DNA of 64,000 nucleotides, from contig NZ_QNVT01000004.1 of the NCBI RefSeq assembly GCF_003385515.1, forward strand, positions 124,001 through 188,000, written 5' to 3'. The stretch's first letter is position 1. Every line of letters begins with the position of its first letter. A program made the position numbers and the translations under genes. Below, piece by piece: positions 34,506-42,791 of this stretch. The notes below the pieces were generated by a model. It was given only the letters and a program-made list of their open reading frames with translations, made no database searches and was not told the origin of the DNA. The stretch is from Chryseobacterium pennae (GTDB lineage: Bacteria > Bacteroidota > Bacteroidia > Flavobacteriales > Weeksellaceae).

Positions 34506-35201
34506 ATGAAAATGCAGCATGTTTTTTTTGACCTGGACAATACGCTCTGGGATCATCGCAGAAATGCCTATCTGGCCATCAAAGAACTTTTCGAAAAGCA
34601 GGAAATTACTTCGAAGTATAATATAGACTTTGAAGAGTTTCACGCTGTTTACCATGATATCAATGAAGATTTATGGGAAAAGATCAGAGATGGAATTATA
34701 GGCAAAGAGTATTTGAGAGAACACCGTTTTTATGATTCCTTCATGCACTTTGGAGTAGACAATAAAGAACTTTCCCTTTATTTTGAAGAGAACTTTCTGG
34801 ATAATATTGTAAGTCATAATGAATTGGTAGAAGGGGCAGAAGATGTCCTTGAGTATCTGAAGTCGAAGAATTATACACTTCATATTATTTCTAACGGCTT
34901 TCAGGATGTAACGGAGAGAAAATGTACCTTGTCGGGAATTGCCCCTTATTTTGAAACCATTACCAGTGCAGATGCTGTAGGGGTAAGGAAACCTAATCCG
35001 AAGATTTTTGAATATTCCCTTGGGCTTTCTAATGCAAAGAAAGAAGAAAGCATTATGATTGGTGATGATTGGATCGCTGATGCACTGGGGGGAAGAGATT
35101 TCGGGATGGATACGATTTTCTTTGATGTGTATAAGGAAGATAAAAAAGAAGCCGGATTAAAGGCCATTACTCATCTTCAGCAGATTAAAGAGTACTTATA
35201 A
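34506..35201 (+). CDS. yjjG: HAD-superfamily nucleotidase of YjjG type
   Basis: A 231-residue HAD phosphatase. Motif I is FFDLDNTLWDH (nucleophile and acid Asp), motif II is IISNGF, motif III Lys lies in GVRKPNPKIFEY and motif IV is IMIGDDWIADALGG. The helical cap between about 20 and 95 (DFEEFHAVYHDINEDLWEKIRDG) is the C1 cap of the YjjG/YfnB group, which dephosphorylates non-canonical pyrimidine nucleotides. The ATG at 34506 is preferred; TTG 34497 is upstream. Confidence 0.9.
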   Translation: MKMQHVFFDLDNTLWDHRRNAYLAIKELFEKQEITSKYNIDFEEFHAVYHDINEDLWEKIRDGIIGKEYLREHRFYDSFMHFGVDNKELSLYFEENFLDNIVSHNELVEGAEDVLEYLKSKNYTLHIISNGFQDVTERKCTLSGIAPYFETITSADAVGVRKPNPKIFEYSLGLSNAKKEESIMIGDDWIADALGGRDFGMDTIFFDVYKEDKKEAGLKAITHLQQIKEYL

Positions 35202-35226
35202 AATTTAGACAGTTAAGTCACATATG

Positions 35227-35260
35227 AAAGCCGTTAAGTTTATCTTAATGGCTTTTCTGT
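35227..35260 (+). terminator. Intrinsic terminator of yjjG
   Basis: AAAGCCGTTAAG pairs with CTTAATGGCTTT (one G-T) and is followed by TCTGTTTT, 25 bases past the stop. Confidence 0.75.
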
Positions 35261-35397
35261 TTTAAAAAGATCATATCAACAAAAATGTAAACATCATTTT
35301 AAATCTGCTTATTTCTTTGCTCAAATAATTATTCCCAATTCTTTCCCAAATTGATTTGGACCTTTGCTCCATAATAATGACAGAAAAATTTAATATT

Positions 35398-35847
35398 ATG
35401 AAAAATGTAAAGAAAATCACAGGAGTATTTGTTTTGATCTTCTTATTGATCGGTGGCCTGATCTCAGCACAGGACAGAGCTATTAGCTCCAATCAATTGC
35501 CTAGGGCTGCTAAAACCTTTCTTGCAGGGCACTTTAAAGGAGTTCCGGTATCATCTGCTATTGAAGACAGAGAAATCTATGGGGTAGATGAATATAAGGT
35601 ATATCTGAACAATGGAATGAAAATAGAATTTGATAGTAATGGAAATTGGAAAGAAGTAGATGGGAACCACCAGAAGATTCCTTACGGTTTTATTCCTGCT
35701 TCTATTAAAAATTACAGCAGCAGAAATTTCCCCAATACCTATATCGTTAAGATAGAAAAGAAAAGATGGTCTTATAAAGCAGAGCTTTCCAATGGATTGG
35801 AACTGGAGTTTGACCGAAATGGAAATTTCAAAAAAATTGATGACTAA
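35398..35847 (+). CDS. Exported PepSY-like protein with two repeat units
   Basis: A 149-residue protein with a signal peptide (MKNVKKITGVFVLIFLLIGGLISAQ). Two PepSY-like units follow: about 30-88 (LPRAAKTFLAGHF, DEYKVYLNNGMKIEFDSNGNWKEVDG) and about 90-149 (IPASIKNYSSRNFP, WSYKAELSNGLELEFDRNGNFKKIDD). The family is periplasmic and of unclear activity. It lies upstream of a single-unit relative (35881) and an OmpR-type two-component system, a linkage often seen for PepSY-like genes in Bacteroidota. ATG 35398 is chosen because it starts the signal peptide. Confidence 0.82.
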   Translation: MKNVKKITGVFVLIFLLIGGLISAQDRAISSNQLPRAAKTFLAGHFKGVPVSSAIEDREIYGVDEYKVYLNNGMKIEFDSNGNWKEVDGNHQKIPYGFIPASIKNYSSRNFPNTYIVKIEKKRWSYKAELSNGLELEFDRNGNFKKIDD

Positions 35848-35880
35848 CGCATTGAAGAATAACAATAAAATTTTAGTATT

Positions 35881-36087
35881 ATGGTAAACTGGAGCTTAAT
35901 AAACAGTGATGGAAGAAAATCATCTTCCAGTAAGATTAGAAAGAATATTGTGTCTTTTATGACCAAACATCATCCGTGCAGTGTTGTTCAGTCTATTGAA
36001 AAAAAATATGATGCCTACAAGATTCATCTGATGAATGGTCTATGTCTGATCTTTGATGCAGATGGACGCTACATAAAAACGAACTGA
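35881..36087 (+). CDS. Single PepSY-like unit without signal peptide
   Basis: A 68-residue frame beginning MVNWSLINSDGRKSSSS, followed by SKIRKNIVSFMTKHHPCSVVQ and YDAYKIHLMNGLCLIFDADGRYIKTN. The second part aligns with each repeat of the preceding PepSY-like protein (xxYKVYLNNGMKIEFDSNGNWK). No signal peptide is present, so it would stay in the cytoplasm, or it is a remnant of a longer duplicated gene. It follows the larger gene after 33 bases. Confidence 0.6.
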   Translation: MVNWSLINSDGRKSSSSKIRKNIVSFMTKHHPCSVVQSIEKKYDAYKIHLMNGLCLIFDADGRYIKTN

Positions 36088-36095
36088 TTTTTGAG

Positions 36096-36228
36096 ATAAG
36101 GGAGCTGGGAATTGGAAGAAGGAAGTTGTATAGGACGCCATTGAAATGGTCTGTTTCTTAAAAAGTAAACAGTTGTAGATGATAGAATAGCAACTTTCAG
36201 CCTCCCTCTTCCAACTTCCCGCCTTATA
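36096..36228. repeat. Imperfect inverted repeat rich in GGAAG/CTTCC
   Basis: GGGAGCTGGGAATTGGAAG..GGAAGTTG on the left is roughly mirrored by CAACTTTCAG..CCTCTTCCAACTTCCC on the right. Inside it lies a small CTGTTT/AAACAG stem (36151-36172). It separates the PepSY-like genes from the two-component system. Confidence 0.45.
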
Positions 36229-36234
36229 ATTTCT

Positions 36235-36242
36235 TATATTTG
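36235..36242 (+). promoter_or_regulatory. TATATTTG -7 element of the two-component operon
   Basis: A perfect TAnnTTTG match 28 bases before the ATG at 36270; expected transcription start about 36249. The -33 region has no clear TTG. Confidence 0.35.
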
Positions 36243-36269
36243 ATATAACCTATCCAAGCAGCAGAGCCT

Positions 36270-36941
36270 ATGAAGATTTTAATAGTAGAAGATGAACCGG
36301 ACCTAAAGGATACTGTACAGAAATTTCTGGAAGCAGAGCATTTTATTGTAGAATATGCAGAAAACTACAGTTCCGGACTCGAAAAGATTATTTCCTATGA
36401 ATACGACTGCATCCTGCTGGATATAATGCTTCCTGACGGTAATGGAATAGATCTCTTACGGGAAATCAAAAAAATGCATAAAAAAGATCCGGTTATTATT
36501 TTGTCTGCCAAAGATTCAGTGGATGATAAGGTAACCGGGTTGGAAATAGGAGCTGACGATTATCTGGCTAAACCTTTTCACCTGGCGGAGCTAATGGCTA
36601 GAATCCGGTCTGTAATAAGAAGAAAAAACCAGGATGGTGAGAATATCATCAGGTATAAAAATATTAGCATTGACCCGGAAAACAGATCTGTTAAAGTAGG
36701 AAATGAAGAGCTGGTTCTTAACCGAAAGGAATATGATCTTTTGTATTACTTTGTTATTCACCCTGAAAAAACATTGCAGAAAACGACTCTTGCAGAGGCC
36801 ATCTGGGGAGATTATATCGATCAGGCAGACAGTCTTGATTTTATTTATTCACAAATTAAAAATCTTCGTAAAAAGCTGAAAACACTTAATGCAGAAGCAG
36901 ATTTTCAGGCAGTATACGGAATAGGATATAAATTTGTCTGA
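36270..36941 (+). CDS. OmpR/PhoB-family response regulator
   Basis: A 223-residue regulator. The receiver domain (1-118) has VEDE, phospho-acceptor Asp51 in CILLDIMLPDGNG, Ser/Thr switch VIILSAKD and Lys in DDYLAKPFHLAELMAR. The winged-helix domain (125-223) shows NRKEYDLLYYFVIHPEKTLQKTTLAEAIWGDYID and the C-terminal wing VYGIGYKFV. Its last base overlaps the first base of the kinase gene (TGATG), so the two are co-translated. Confidence 0.95.
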   Translation: MKILIVEDEPDLKDTVQKFLEAEHFIVEYAENYSSGLEKIISYEYDCILLDIMLPDGNGIDLLREIKKMHKKDPVIILSAKDSVDDKVTGLEIGADDYLAKPFHLAELMARIRSVIRRKNQDGENIIRYKNISIDPENRSVKVGNEELVLNRKEYDLLYYFVIHPEKTLQKTTLAEAIWGDYIDQADSLDFIYSQIKNLRKKLKTLNAEADFQAVYGIGYKFV

Positions 36942-38224
36942 TGAAGGTTTCCTTAAAATATTATACAATAAAGTACCTTATTATGATCCTGCTGGTGATT
37001 ATTGCAGTCTGGGCCGGGCTGTTTTATGCCTATATTCTGGATGAGGTACACGATAACGTAGATGACGGACTGAAAGATAGAAAAATACAGATCATCAAGG
37101 CGGTATATCTGAATCCGGAACTCCTGAAGAATAACGATTTTGGATTTAACGAATTTAAGATCATGCCGATTACTGCCGGAGAATACAAAAACAGGAGCAG
37201 ACTCTATAATAAGATGTATTATATGGAGTATGATGATAAAGACCAGCCTTACAGGGTTCTTGAAGCAGATTTTATCGACCAGTATAAAAATCGGCAAAGG
37301 CTTGTCATCAGAACTTCAACAGTAGAGGAGGATGAGCTTATCTATGACCTTACAACGGCATTGATTGTTCTTTATATTCTTTTGGTAATAAGCATCGTTG
37401 CAGTGAACGGCTATTTGCTGAATAAAGCAATGCGTCCGTTCTATCTGATTCTGGATAAATTGAAAAAATATCAGTTCGGCATTCCTTTTTCCCAGGAAGA
37501 CCAAAACTATTCCATCAAGGAATTTGAAGAGCTGAACGTGGAAATTAACGAGATGATAGACCGTAATGAACTTGTTTTCTATCAGCAGAAACAGTTTATT
37601 GAAAATGCATCTCATGAGCTTCAGACGCCACTTGCAATTGTTATTAATAAAATAGATCTTCTTATTCAGAATGAGAATCCTGATAAAAAGAGTCTGACCT
37701 TTCTCACGGAAGTTAAAAATGATCTGAGAAGGATGGTAGGACTGAATAAATCTCTGTTGATGCTTTCCAATATTGAAAACAGTCAGTTTAATACAACATC
37801 ACATGTTGACTTCAATAAGATGATTGATATACTGGTTCAGAATTATGAAGATTTTATAGCATTTAAAAAAGTAGAGGTCAATATTATTGAGAAAGGGCAT
37901 TTTCAGGCAGATTTTAATCAGGATCTTGCCGATATATTACTGTCTAATCTTCTTAAAAATGCAGTTAAATATAATAATCAGGAAGGGACTTTAAATATTA
38001 TCATTGAAAATGATAGGATCACTTTTCAAAACAGTGGAACACCTGCTTCATTGGATGAATCCAGAATTTTTAACCGTTTCTATAAACAAGGTTCGGATCA
38101 TGGCTCCACAGGTTTAGGATTATCTATTATCAGGACCATTATCAAACAATATCCTGGCTGGGATATCCTTTACAAATTTGAAGACAGTATGCACTACTTT
38201 ATTCTTATAAAAAATATGAGATAG
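36941..38224 (+). CDS. Sensor histidine kinase, partner of the OmpR-type regulator
   Basis: A 427-residue two-pass membrane kinase. Membrane segments are near 10-30 and 137-157, leaving a periplasmic sensor of about 105 residues. HisKA: FIENASHELQTPLAIV with phospho-His near 224. HATPase: LLSNLLKNAVKYN (N box), FNRFYKQGSDHGSTGLGLSII (F and G2 boxes). The G1 box is atypical (FQNSGTP without the usual Asp), which is frequent in Bacteroidetes. The adjacent PepSY-like genes suggest an envelope or metal signal; that is inference. Confidence 0.93.
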   Translation: MKVSLKYYTIKYLIMILLVIIAVWAGLFYAYILDEVHDNVDDGLKDRKIQIIKAVYLNPELLKNNDFGFNEFKIMPITAGEYKNRSRLYNKMYYMEYDDKDQPYRVLEADFIDQYKNRQRLVIRTSTVEEDELIYDLTTALIVLYILLVISIVAVNGYLLNKAMRPFYLILDKLKKYQFGIPFSQEDQNYSIKEFEELNVEINEMIDRNELVFYQQKQFIENASHELQTPLAIVINKIDLLIQNENPDKKSLTFLTEVKNDLRRMVGLNKSLLMLSNIENSQFNTTSHVDFNKMIDILVQNYEDFIAFKKVEVNIIEKGHFQADFNQDLADILLSNLLKNAVKYNNQEGTLNIIIENDRITFQNSGTPASLDESRIFNRFYKQGSDHGSTGLGLSIIRTIIKQYPGWDILYKFEDSMHYFILIKNMR

Positions 38225-38235
38225 ACTCAAATAGA

Positions 38236-38262
38236 AAAAGCCCTTCAACTGAAGGGCTTTCG
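38236..38262. terminator. Bidirectional intrinsic terminator
   Basis: AAAGCCCTTCA pairs with TGAAGGGCTTT around AC; it sits between the ends of the kinase gene (38224) and trpS (38281) with A/T tracts on either side. Confidence 0.85.
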
Positions 38263-38280
38263 TATGTATAAAACTTAGAA

Positions 38281-39249
38281 TTAAAATCCTAAGCTTGTTC
38301 TTACTCTTTTTAGAGTTTCCATTGCGATAGGTTTTGTCTTTTCTGCTCCCTGCTGAAGTTTTGCTTCCAATTCATCAAGGTTGTTCATATAATAATTGAA
38401 CGTTTCTCTTTCTTTTTCAAAACGAACAAGAATCAGATCCAAAAGCTCTTTTTTAGCATGCCCATATCCGAAGTTACCAGCAAGGTATTTCGTTCTTAGT
38501 TCCTCGGTCTGTTCAGGAGTAGCAATCAATTCATAAATCTGGAATGTTTTATCTGTGGCAGGATCTTTAGGCTCTTCCAAAGACTTAGAGTCAGATTCAA
38601 TGCTCATCACTTGTTTCTTCAGTTCTTTTTCAGGTAAGAAGATATTGATGATATTCCCCATAGATTTAGACATTTTACGTCCATCCGTTCCAGGAACATA
38701 TTTTGTGTCTTCCTGAAGCTCAGATTGTGGCAATACAAAAACTTCGCCCATCTGATTGTTGAATCTTGAAGCAACATCTCTTGCAATTTCCAAATGCTGA
38801 AGCTGGTCTTTTCCTACTGGAACAATCTCCGCATCGTATAATAAAATATCTGCAGCCATCAGAATAGGATAGGTAAACAAACCGGCATTGATGTCCTGAA
38901 GACGATCAGCCTTATCCTTAAATGAATGTGCTAATGTTAATCTTTGATAAGGAAAAAAACATGATAAATGCCAAGATAATTCACAGGTTTCAGCGATATC
39001 ACTCTGTCTGTAGAAAAATGTTTTTTCGGTATCTAATCCACAAGCAAGCCAAGCCGCAGCAATCTCGTAGGTATTCTGTCTTAAAGTCTGCGCATCTTTA
39101 ATCTGGGTAAGCGTATGAAGATTCGCAATAAATAAAAATGATTCGTTTCCTTCCTGCTTAGAAAGTTCGATCGCAGGAATAATAGCCCCTAATAAATTTC
39201 CAAGATGGGGGGTTCCGGTGGCTTGAATGCCGGTAAGAATTCTTGACAT
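38281..39249 (-). CDS. trpS: Tryptophanyl-tRNA synthetase
   Basis: A 322-residue class Ic synthetase charging tRNA-Trp. The HIGH-type motif is TPHLGNLLGA (14-22) and the KMSKS motif is GRKMSKSMGN (about 190-199). The tryptophan pocket segment PVGKDQLQHLEIARD is present. Full length. A TATTTTTG-like element on the minus strand (plus 39269-39276) lies 20 bases before the ATG. Confidence 0.97.
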   Translation of the reverse strand: MSRILTGIQATGTPHLGNLLGAIIPAIELSKQEGNESFLFIANLHTLTQIKDAQTLRQNTYEIAAAWLACGLDTEKTFFYRQSDIAETCELSWHLSCFFPYQRLTLAHSFKDKADRLQDINAGLFTYPILMAADILLYDAEIVPVGKDQLQHLEIARDVASRFNNQMGEVFVLPQSELQEDTKYVPGTDGRKMSKSMGNIINIFLPEKELKKQVMSIESDSKSLEEPKDPATDKTFQIYELIATPEQTEELRTKYLAGNFGYGHAKKELLDLILVRFEKERETFNYYMNNLDELEAKLQQGAEKTKPIAMETLKRVRTSLGF

Positions 39250-39360
39250 TTGTTTAAAATTATTTCTGCAAAAATAGTGAAAATTTAGAACTTATCCCTT
39301 TCAAAAACTTATGCCGGTTTATATAAATTTTATTTAATGAATAATTCTGCATCAATAAAC

Positions 39361-40221
39361 CTATTTCTTTAATTCAATTTTATAAATAAAAGTAAGAACC
39401 TTGAAATGCCACAGTGTTAAAGTTTGTTCTGCTGATATAATATCATTTTCAGAACCAATAATGAGACAATCACGGAAAGAACGTATAAATTGTGACCAAT
39501 ATTCACCTTTAGAATCTTTAAGTAAAAAATAAAAACCAGCATCACCAAATTGTTTTCCTGAAGAATCTAAAATCAGTTCTCCATTTTTTCCGACGCTAGG
39601 AGTCATCAACACGGTTGCATTCCCATTGGGTAAAGGAAATACAGCCTTTACGCAAGTTTTCCCTGACGGTAAATTGCTGATACCGTAAACCCCGGAATAG
39701 ATAACTTGCCCGGTTGATTCAATAGAACGAAACCAAAACGTGTGTTTTATTTCATCGGTCTTTGGGTCGGTAAGGTTGATGATTTCGCTTTTTATAGATT
39801 CTGAACCGTCAATGCTTTTTGTAGGAATATTCAGTTGGTTAATTCTATTACTGAATAATTTGTTAATTAAAATTCCAAATAATTTGAAATATGGATTCCA
39901 TTGTATAGAAAAATTTAAGGTATAATTTGAGGTGTTTTCATAGAAGCCAACCACATTTTTGGATAAATTTGAGAACTCAGTTTCAGATAAGTTAAGCTTT
40001 AGCATTGACGGAATAATACCTTTTACTTTTGAGCCTTTTTCCACAACTAAATTTTCTTTTTCTGCAAATTGATGAATAAAATCCTCACTCATTGGATTCA
40101 AATTACCAAAAGGTCCCATCAACCAGAGAGAATCTTCAGTCTTAATTTTTCTTCCACGCAGAATTATCAATTGTTGAGTAAACCAATCCTGGAATTTCTG
40201 TATTGGATAAGCAAATCTCAT
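39361..40221 (-). CDS. Protein of unknown function paired with a CrtA-like gene
   Basis: A 286-residue protein not recognised. The start at 40221 (MRFAYPIQKFQDWF) is chosen because it falls one base after the stop of the upstream gene; an earlier ATG at 40275 would overlap that gene by 53 bases. Seen: a WLMGPFGNLNPMSEDF segment, an NFSIQWNPYFKLFGILINKLF mildly hydrophobic part, and a strand-rich second half with HTFWFRSIESTGQVIYSGVYGI, SVGKNGELILDSSGKQFGDAGFYF and FRDCLIIGSEND. No signal peptide and no clear membrane segment. Translation is probably coupled to the CrtA-like gene, so both may act on one substrate. Confidence 0.7.
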   Translation of the reverse strand: MRFAYPIQKFQDWFTQQLIILRGRKIKTEDSLWLMGPFGNLNPMSEDFIHQFAEKENLVVEKGSKVKGIIPSMLKLNLSETEFSNLSKNVVGFYENTSNYTLNFSIQWNPYFKLFGILINKLFSNRINQLNIPTKSIDGSESIKSEIINLTDPKTDEIKHTFWFRSIESTGQVIYSGVYGISNLPSGKTCVKAVFPLPNGNATVLMTPSVGKNGELILDSSGKQFGDAGFYFLLKDSKGEYWSQFIRSFRDCLIIGSENDIISAEQTLTLWHFKVLTFIYKIELKK

Positions 40222-40222
40222 T

Positions 40223-40933
40223 TTAGTTGTTTTTGAGATATGGAATAATGTCGCGTTGCCCATTCCATTCCCCAAATTCTGAAATAGGTTTAAAGCGCAA
40301 AGTTGTAAATTCGAAATGAAAATCCTTTCGATCTCTTTCTTTCATTGCGTCAGCGTGCCTTTCTGGTTTTGGAACTTTGCTATGTCCATGAACCATATCA
40401 GTCATTTCTTTTTGATTTTTCCAAATTGAAAAAGTGGAAATGGTGTTAGGGAATTTGATGGAGGCTAAAGACAAAGTCGTTGCCGGATGATCCCGAACCA
40501 ATTTTTCAACCGGTCTTCCCCAATGAATAAATCTGGGGATTTGCAAAAATTTCATTCTGGCAATGGTTATTGCAACTACTGGTGAATCCGTATTTTCAAA
40601 TTCTGTGGTTTCATCAGGAATTTCAAACTTGTTGAATTCCCCCCATTTTCTCATAAAAGTTAATCTGGTGTGCCAACCTTCAGATAAAATTTTTCCTAAA
40701 CTGTCTTTAGCTAAAAAATTATCGATATCACTTTCATTTTCCCATTGTGCGAATACAGCAATTTGTCTTATCAGCATTCGGGAGGGTGAAAAAATAGGAG
40801 AGCCTAAAGTCATCACCGTCATAATTTCTGCGTGAATTAACCCTGAGATATTTCTTGACTTCGGTGAAGAAAAAAGAATTCTGAGTGCAGAAAGGTAATC
40901 TGTTTTTACTAAGTGATACGTGAAGACACTCAT
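40223..40933 (-). CDS. CrtA/spheroidene monooxygenase-like (dimeric alpha-beta barrel) protein
   Basis: A 236-residue protein with features of the dimeric alpha/beta-barrel proteins annotated as spheroidene monooxygenase-like: an N-terminal MSVFTYHLVKT strand, a middle FAQWENESDIDNFLAKDSLG and a C-terminal TFSIWKNQKEMTDMVHGH then HADAMKERDRKDFHFEFTTLRFKP, the repeated strand-Trp-helix pattern of these barrels. True CrtA oxidises carotenoids with oxygen and haem; whether this protein does so is not shown. It is followed after one base by the unknown gene ending at 39361. Confidence 0.55.
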   Translation of the reverse strand: MSVFTYHLVKTDYLSALRILFSSPKSRNISGLIHAEIMTVMTLGSPIFSPSRMLIRQIAVFAQWENESDIDNFLAKDSLGKILSEGWHTRLTFMRKWGEFNKFEIPDETTEFENTDSPVVAITIARMKFLQIPRFIHWGRPVEKLVRDHPATTLSLASIKFPNTISTFSIWKNQKEMTDMVHGHSKVPKPERHADAMKERDRKDFHFEFTTLRFKPISEFGEWNGQRDIIPYLKNN

Positions 40934-40952
40934 TTTTTATGATTGTATTTTT

Positions 40953-41603
40953 TTAATACTGAGGAATCAAAATCTTTTCTCCACCAAATTTTGGCTGTAC
41001 ACCAAGGATAAGATCCCAATATACCTTAGCTTTGGCCAGATACTCCCGCAGATTGGTCTTTAAACCGGCATACTTATTCACATCTTCTGCATTGTAGCCA
41101 AAGGCTTGAATTCCATTTTTCTGCGCAAGGAAGACAGCTCTTTCGTTGTGGAACTTTTGAGAAATGATGATCAGTTTCGTTTGTCCAAAGATATCTTTGG
41201 CTCTTACTACAGAATCCAATGTCCGGAATCCTGCGTGATCCAGAATGATTTTATTCTGGGGAATACCCTGTTGTACCAATGCCAACTGCATATCTTCCGG
41301 CTCATTGTAGTCTTTGCTGCTGTTGTCACCACTTACAATGATGTACTGTATTTTTCCGCTTTTATAAAGATTCGTGGCGGCTTTGATTCTATTGTAGAAA
41401 TAAGCATTGGGCATACCATTGTTTAAGGTTTTTCCGGTTCCCAGCAATAAAGCGGTTTTTGCTGTCGGTACTTCAGCAATATTGTAAGATAGAGAAGCTG
41501 CACTTTCTTTTTTGATGCTGTAATTTGCCCAGGCAATAAAAATAATTCCTGCGACCAAAAGAAGCAGGAAAAATTTAAAAATATTTTTGATTGTTTTTCT
41601 CAT
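40953..41603 (-). CDS. SanA/YdcF-type (DUF218) membrane-anchored protein
   Basis: A 216-residue protein with an N-terminal membrane anchor (FKFFLLLLVAGIIFIAWANYSI) and a DUF218 domain: ALLLGTGKTLNNGMPNAYFYNRIKAATNLYKSGK, YIIVSGDNSSKDYNEPEDM, and LIIISQKFHNERAVFLAQKNGI. E. coli relatives SanA and ElyC affect envelope permeability and peptidoglycan. It lies downstream of lspA on the same strand (15-base gap) and is probably part of that transcript. Confidence 0.87.
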   Translation of the reverse strand: MRKTIKNIFKFFLLLLVAGIIFIAWANYSIKKESAASLSYNIAEVPTAKTALLLGTGKTLNNGMPNAYFYNRIKAATNLYKSGKIQYIIVSGDNSSKDYNEPEDMQLALVQQGIPQNKIILDHAGFRTLDSVVRAKDIFGQTKLIIISQKFHNERAVFLAQKNGIQAFGYNAEDVNKYAGLKTNLREYLAKAKVYWDLILGVQPKFGGEKILIPQY

Positions 41604-41617
41604 CTGAGATACATCTT

Positions 41618-42256
41618 TTAGAATTCAAGTCCGTTTGGAAATGCTTTTTTTCTGAAAATTAACAGGAAAGCAGCTCCTACGGTAATCGCTGAATCGGCAA
41701 CATTGAAAATATATTTAAAGAATTCAATATGTTTTCCGCCAATGATAGGCCAACTGTCCGGAACATACCAGTCTACTAACGGGAAATGAAGCATATCTAC
41801 TACACATCCTTTCATGAAGGTAGAATATCCCTGACCAAATGGGGTAAACTTGGAAATCCCACCGTAGCCAATCCATCGGTCGATGCGTGAATCATAAACA
41901 GTTCCGCTATCGAAGAGCATTCCGTAGAACATTCCGTCAATAAGATTTCCAATTGCTCCGGCAAAGATAATAGCCATTGGGATTAGCAGATAGTTAGAAG
42001 CTCCTTCCTTCAGCCATTTCTTAAACATATAGACCATTCCTCCAATCAGGAAAATTCTTAATATCACAAGTAAATACTTTCCGATAATTCCTCCGAAATG
42101 AAACCCGTATGCCATTCCCGGATTTTCTACAAAAGTCAGTTTAAAACCTGGTAAAATGGTAATGCTGTCATCCAGATTAAAATGGGTTTTAATATAAATT
42201 TTTGAAGCCTGGTCTATCAATAATACCAAAAAGGTGATAGCTAAGATCTTTTTCAT
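41618..42256 (-). CDS. lspA: Lipoprotein signal peptidase II
   Basis: A 212-residue inner-membrane aspartic protease that cleaves prolipoproteins before the lipid-modified Cys. The two catalytic Asp are in GNLIDGMFYG and FNVADSAITVG; IDQASKIYIK near the N-terminus and NPGMAYG are also diagnostic. It is longer than E. coli LspA because of a periplasmic insertion (about 115-165, YDSRIDRWIGYGGISKF), common in Bacteroidetes. Its ATG overlaps the stop of the upstream 64-residue gene by one base. Confidence 0.95.
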   Translation of the reverse strand: MKKILAITFLVLLIDQASKIYIKTHFNLDDSITILPGFKLTFVENPGMAYGFHFGGIIGKYLLVILRIFLIGGMVYMFKKWLKEGASNYLLIPMAIIFAGAIGNLIDGMFYGMLFDSGTVYDSRIDRWIGYGGISKFTPFGQGYSTFMKGCVVDMLHFPLVDWYVPDSWPIIGGKHIEFFKYIFNVADSAITVGAAFLLIFRKKAFPNGLEF

Positions 42257-42450
42257 TACTCTCCTTTAGGTTTTGAAGGTTTTGAAGCAGGTCTTACATT
42301 TTTATTATCACTTGCTTTCTTAACCACTTTCTGTCCGTTATATGAACTTTTCACATGAGCTTTCTCAAACTTAATGTTCATTTCTTTTAAAACACCTTTT
42401 AGAGCGTTCAATTCCATAGAGTTTTTAGGATGTACTATGATAGATTCCAT
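42256..42450 (-). CDS. Small DUF2683-like protein
   Basis: A 64-residue basic protein: MESIIVHPKNSMELNALKGVLKEMNIKFE resembles the short DUF2683-type proteins (antitoxin-like N-terminal motif), and the tail is rich in Lys, Ser, Asn and Pro (KKASDNKNVRPASKPSKPKGE region). No partner toxin is recognised. The stop overlaps the lspA start by one base, so it is translationally coupled. Confidence 0.65.
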   Translation of the reverse strand: MESIIVHPKNSMELNALKGVLKEMNIKFEKAHVKSSYNGQKVVKKASDNKNVRPASKPSKPKGE

Positions 42451-42467
42451 TTCTTAATATTTATTTT

Positions 42468-42713
42468 TTACATTTTGGACAATTCATCAAGCCTTTTTCT
42501 ATCTTTTTCAGATAGATCGTTGATTCCGTTTTTGCCCATCTTACTCAACAGTCTGTCTATTTCTTTCTCCCTGTCACGTTTATCAGAATTAAACTGGTCA
42601 TCAATGGTGTAGTAGGTATGCTTTTTTGGAGAGAATCTGTTTCTTATCCATTCTCTGTTGAAAAGAGCCAGCACTGCTGCCACAATGATTACCAAAATCA
42701 ATACTTCGCTCAT
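42468..42713 (-). CDS. Small membrane-anchored protein of unknown function
   Basis: An 81-residue protein: N-terminal membrane helix SEVLILVIIVAAVLALF, then a basic, charged cytoplasmic part ending DREKEIDRLLSKMGKNGINDLSEKDRKRLDELSKM. The last 30 residues resemble the conserved helical motif found at the C-terminus of some bacteroidetal rhomboid-like proteins (DUF6576-like). It lies between the DksA-like gene and the 64-residue gene in the ileS-lspA run. Confidence 0.65.
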   Translation of the reverse strand: MSEVLILVIIVAAVLALFNREWIRNRFSPKKHTYYTIDDQFNSDKRDREKEIDRLLSKMGKNGINDLSEKDRKRLDELSKM

Positions 42714-42791
42714 GGGTATACATTAAAAATTAGGTTTATAAAGTATCCGGAAATACTATATAAACCCAATATTATTTTACAAACCTTACGG

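Noticed and set aside
40222..40275. Upstream ATG giving a 304-residue form of the unknown protein
   Set aside because: It would overlap the preceding gene by 53 bases, and the ATG one base after that gene's stop is a better fit.
42256..42450. Toxin-antitoxin pair with the DUF2683-like gene
   Set aside because: The adjacent genes are lspA and a membrane-anchored small protein; no toxin-like fold is visible.
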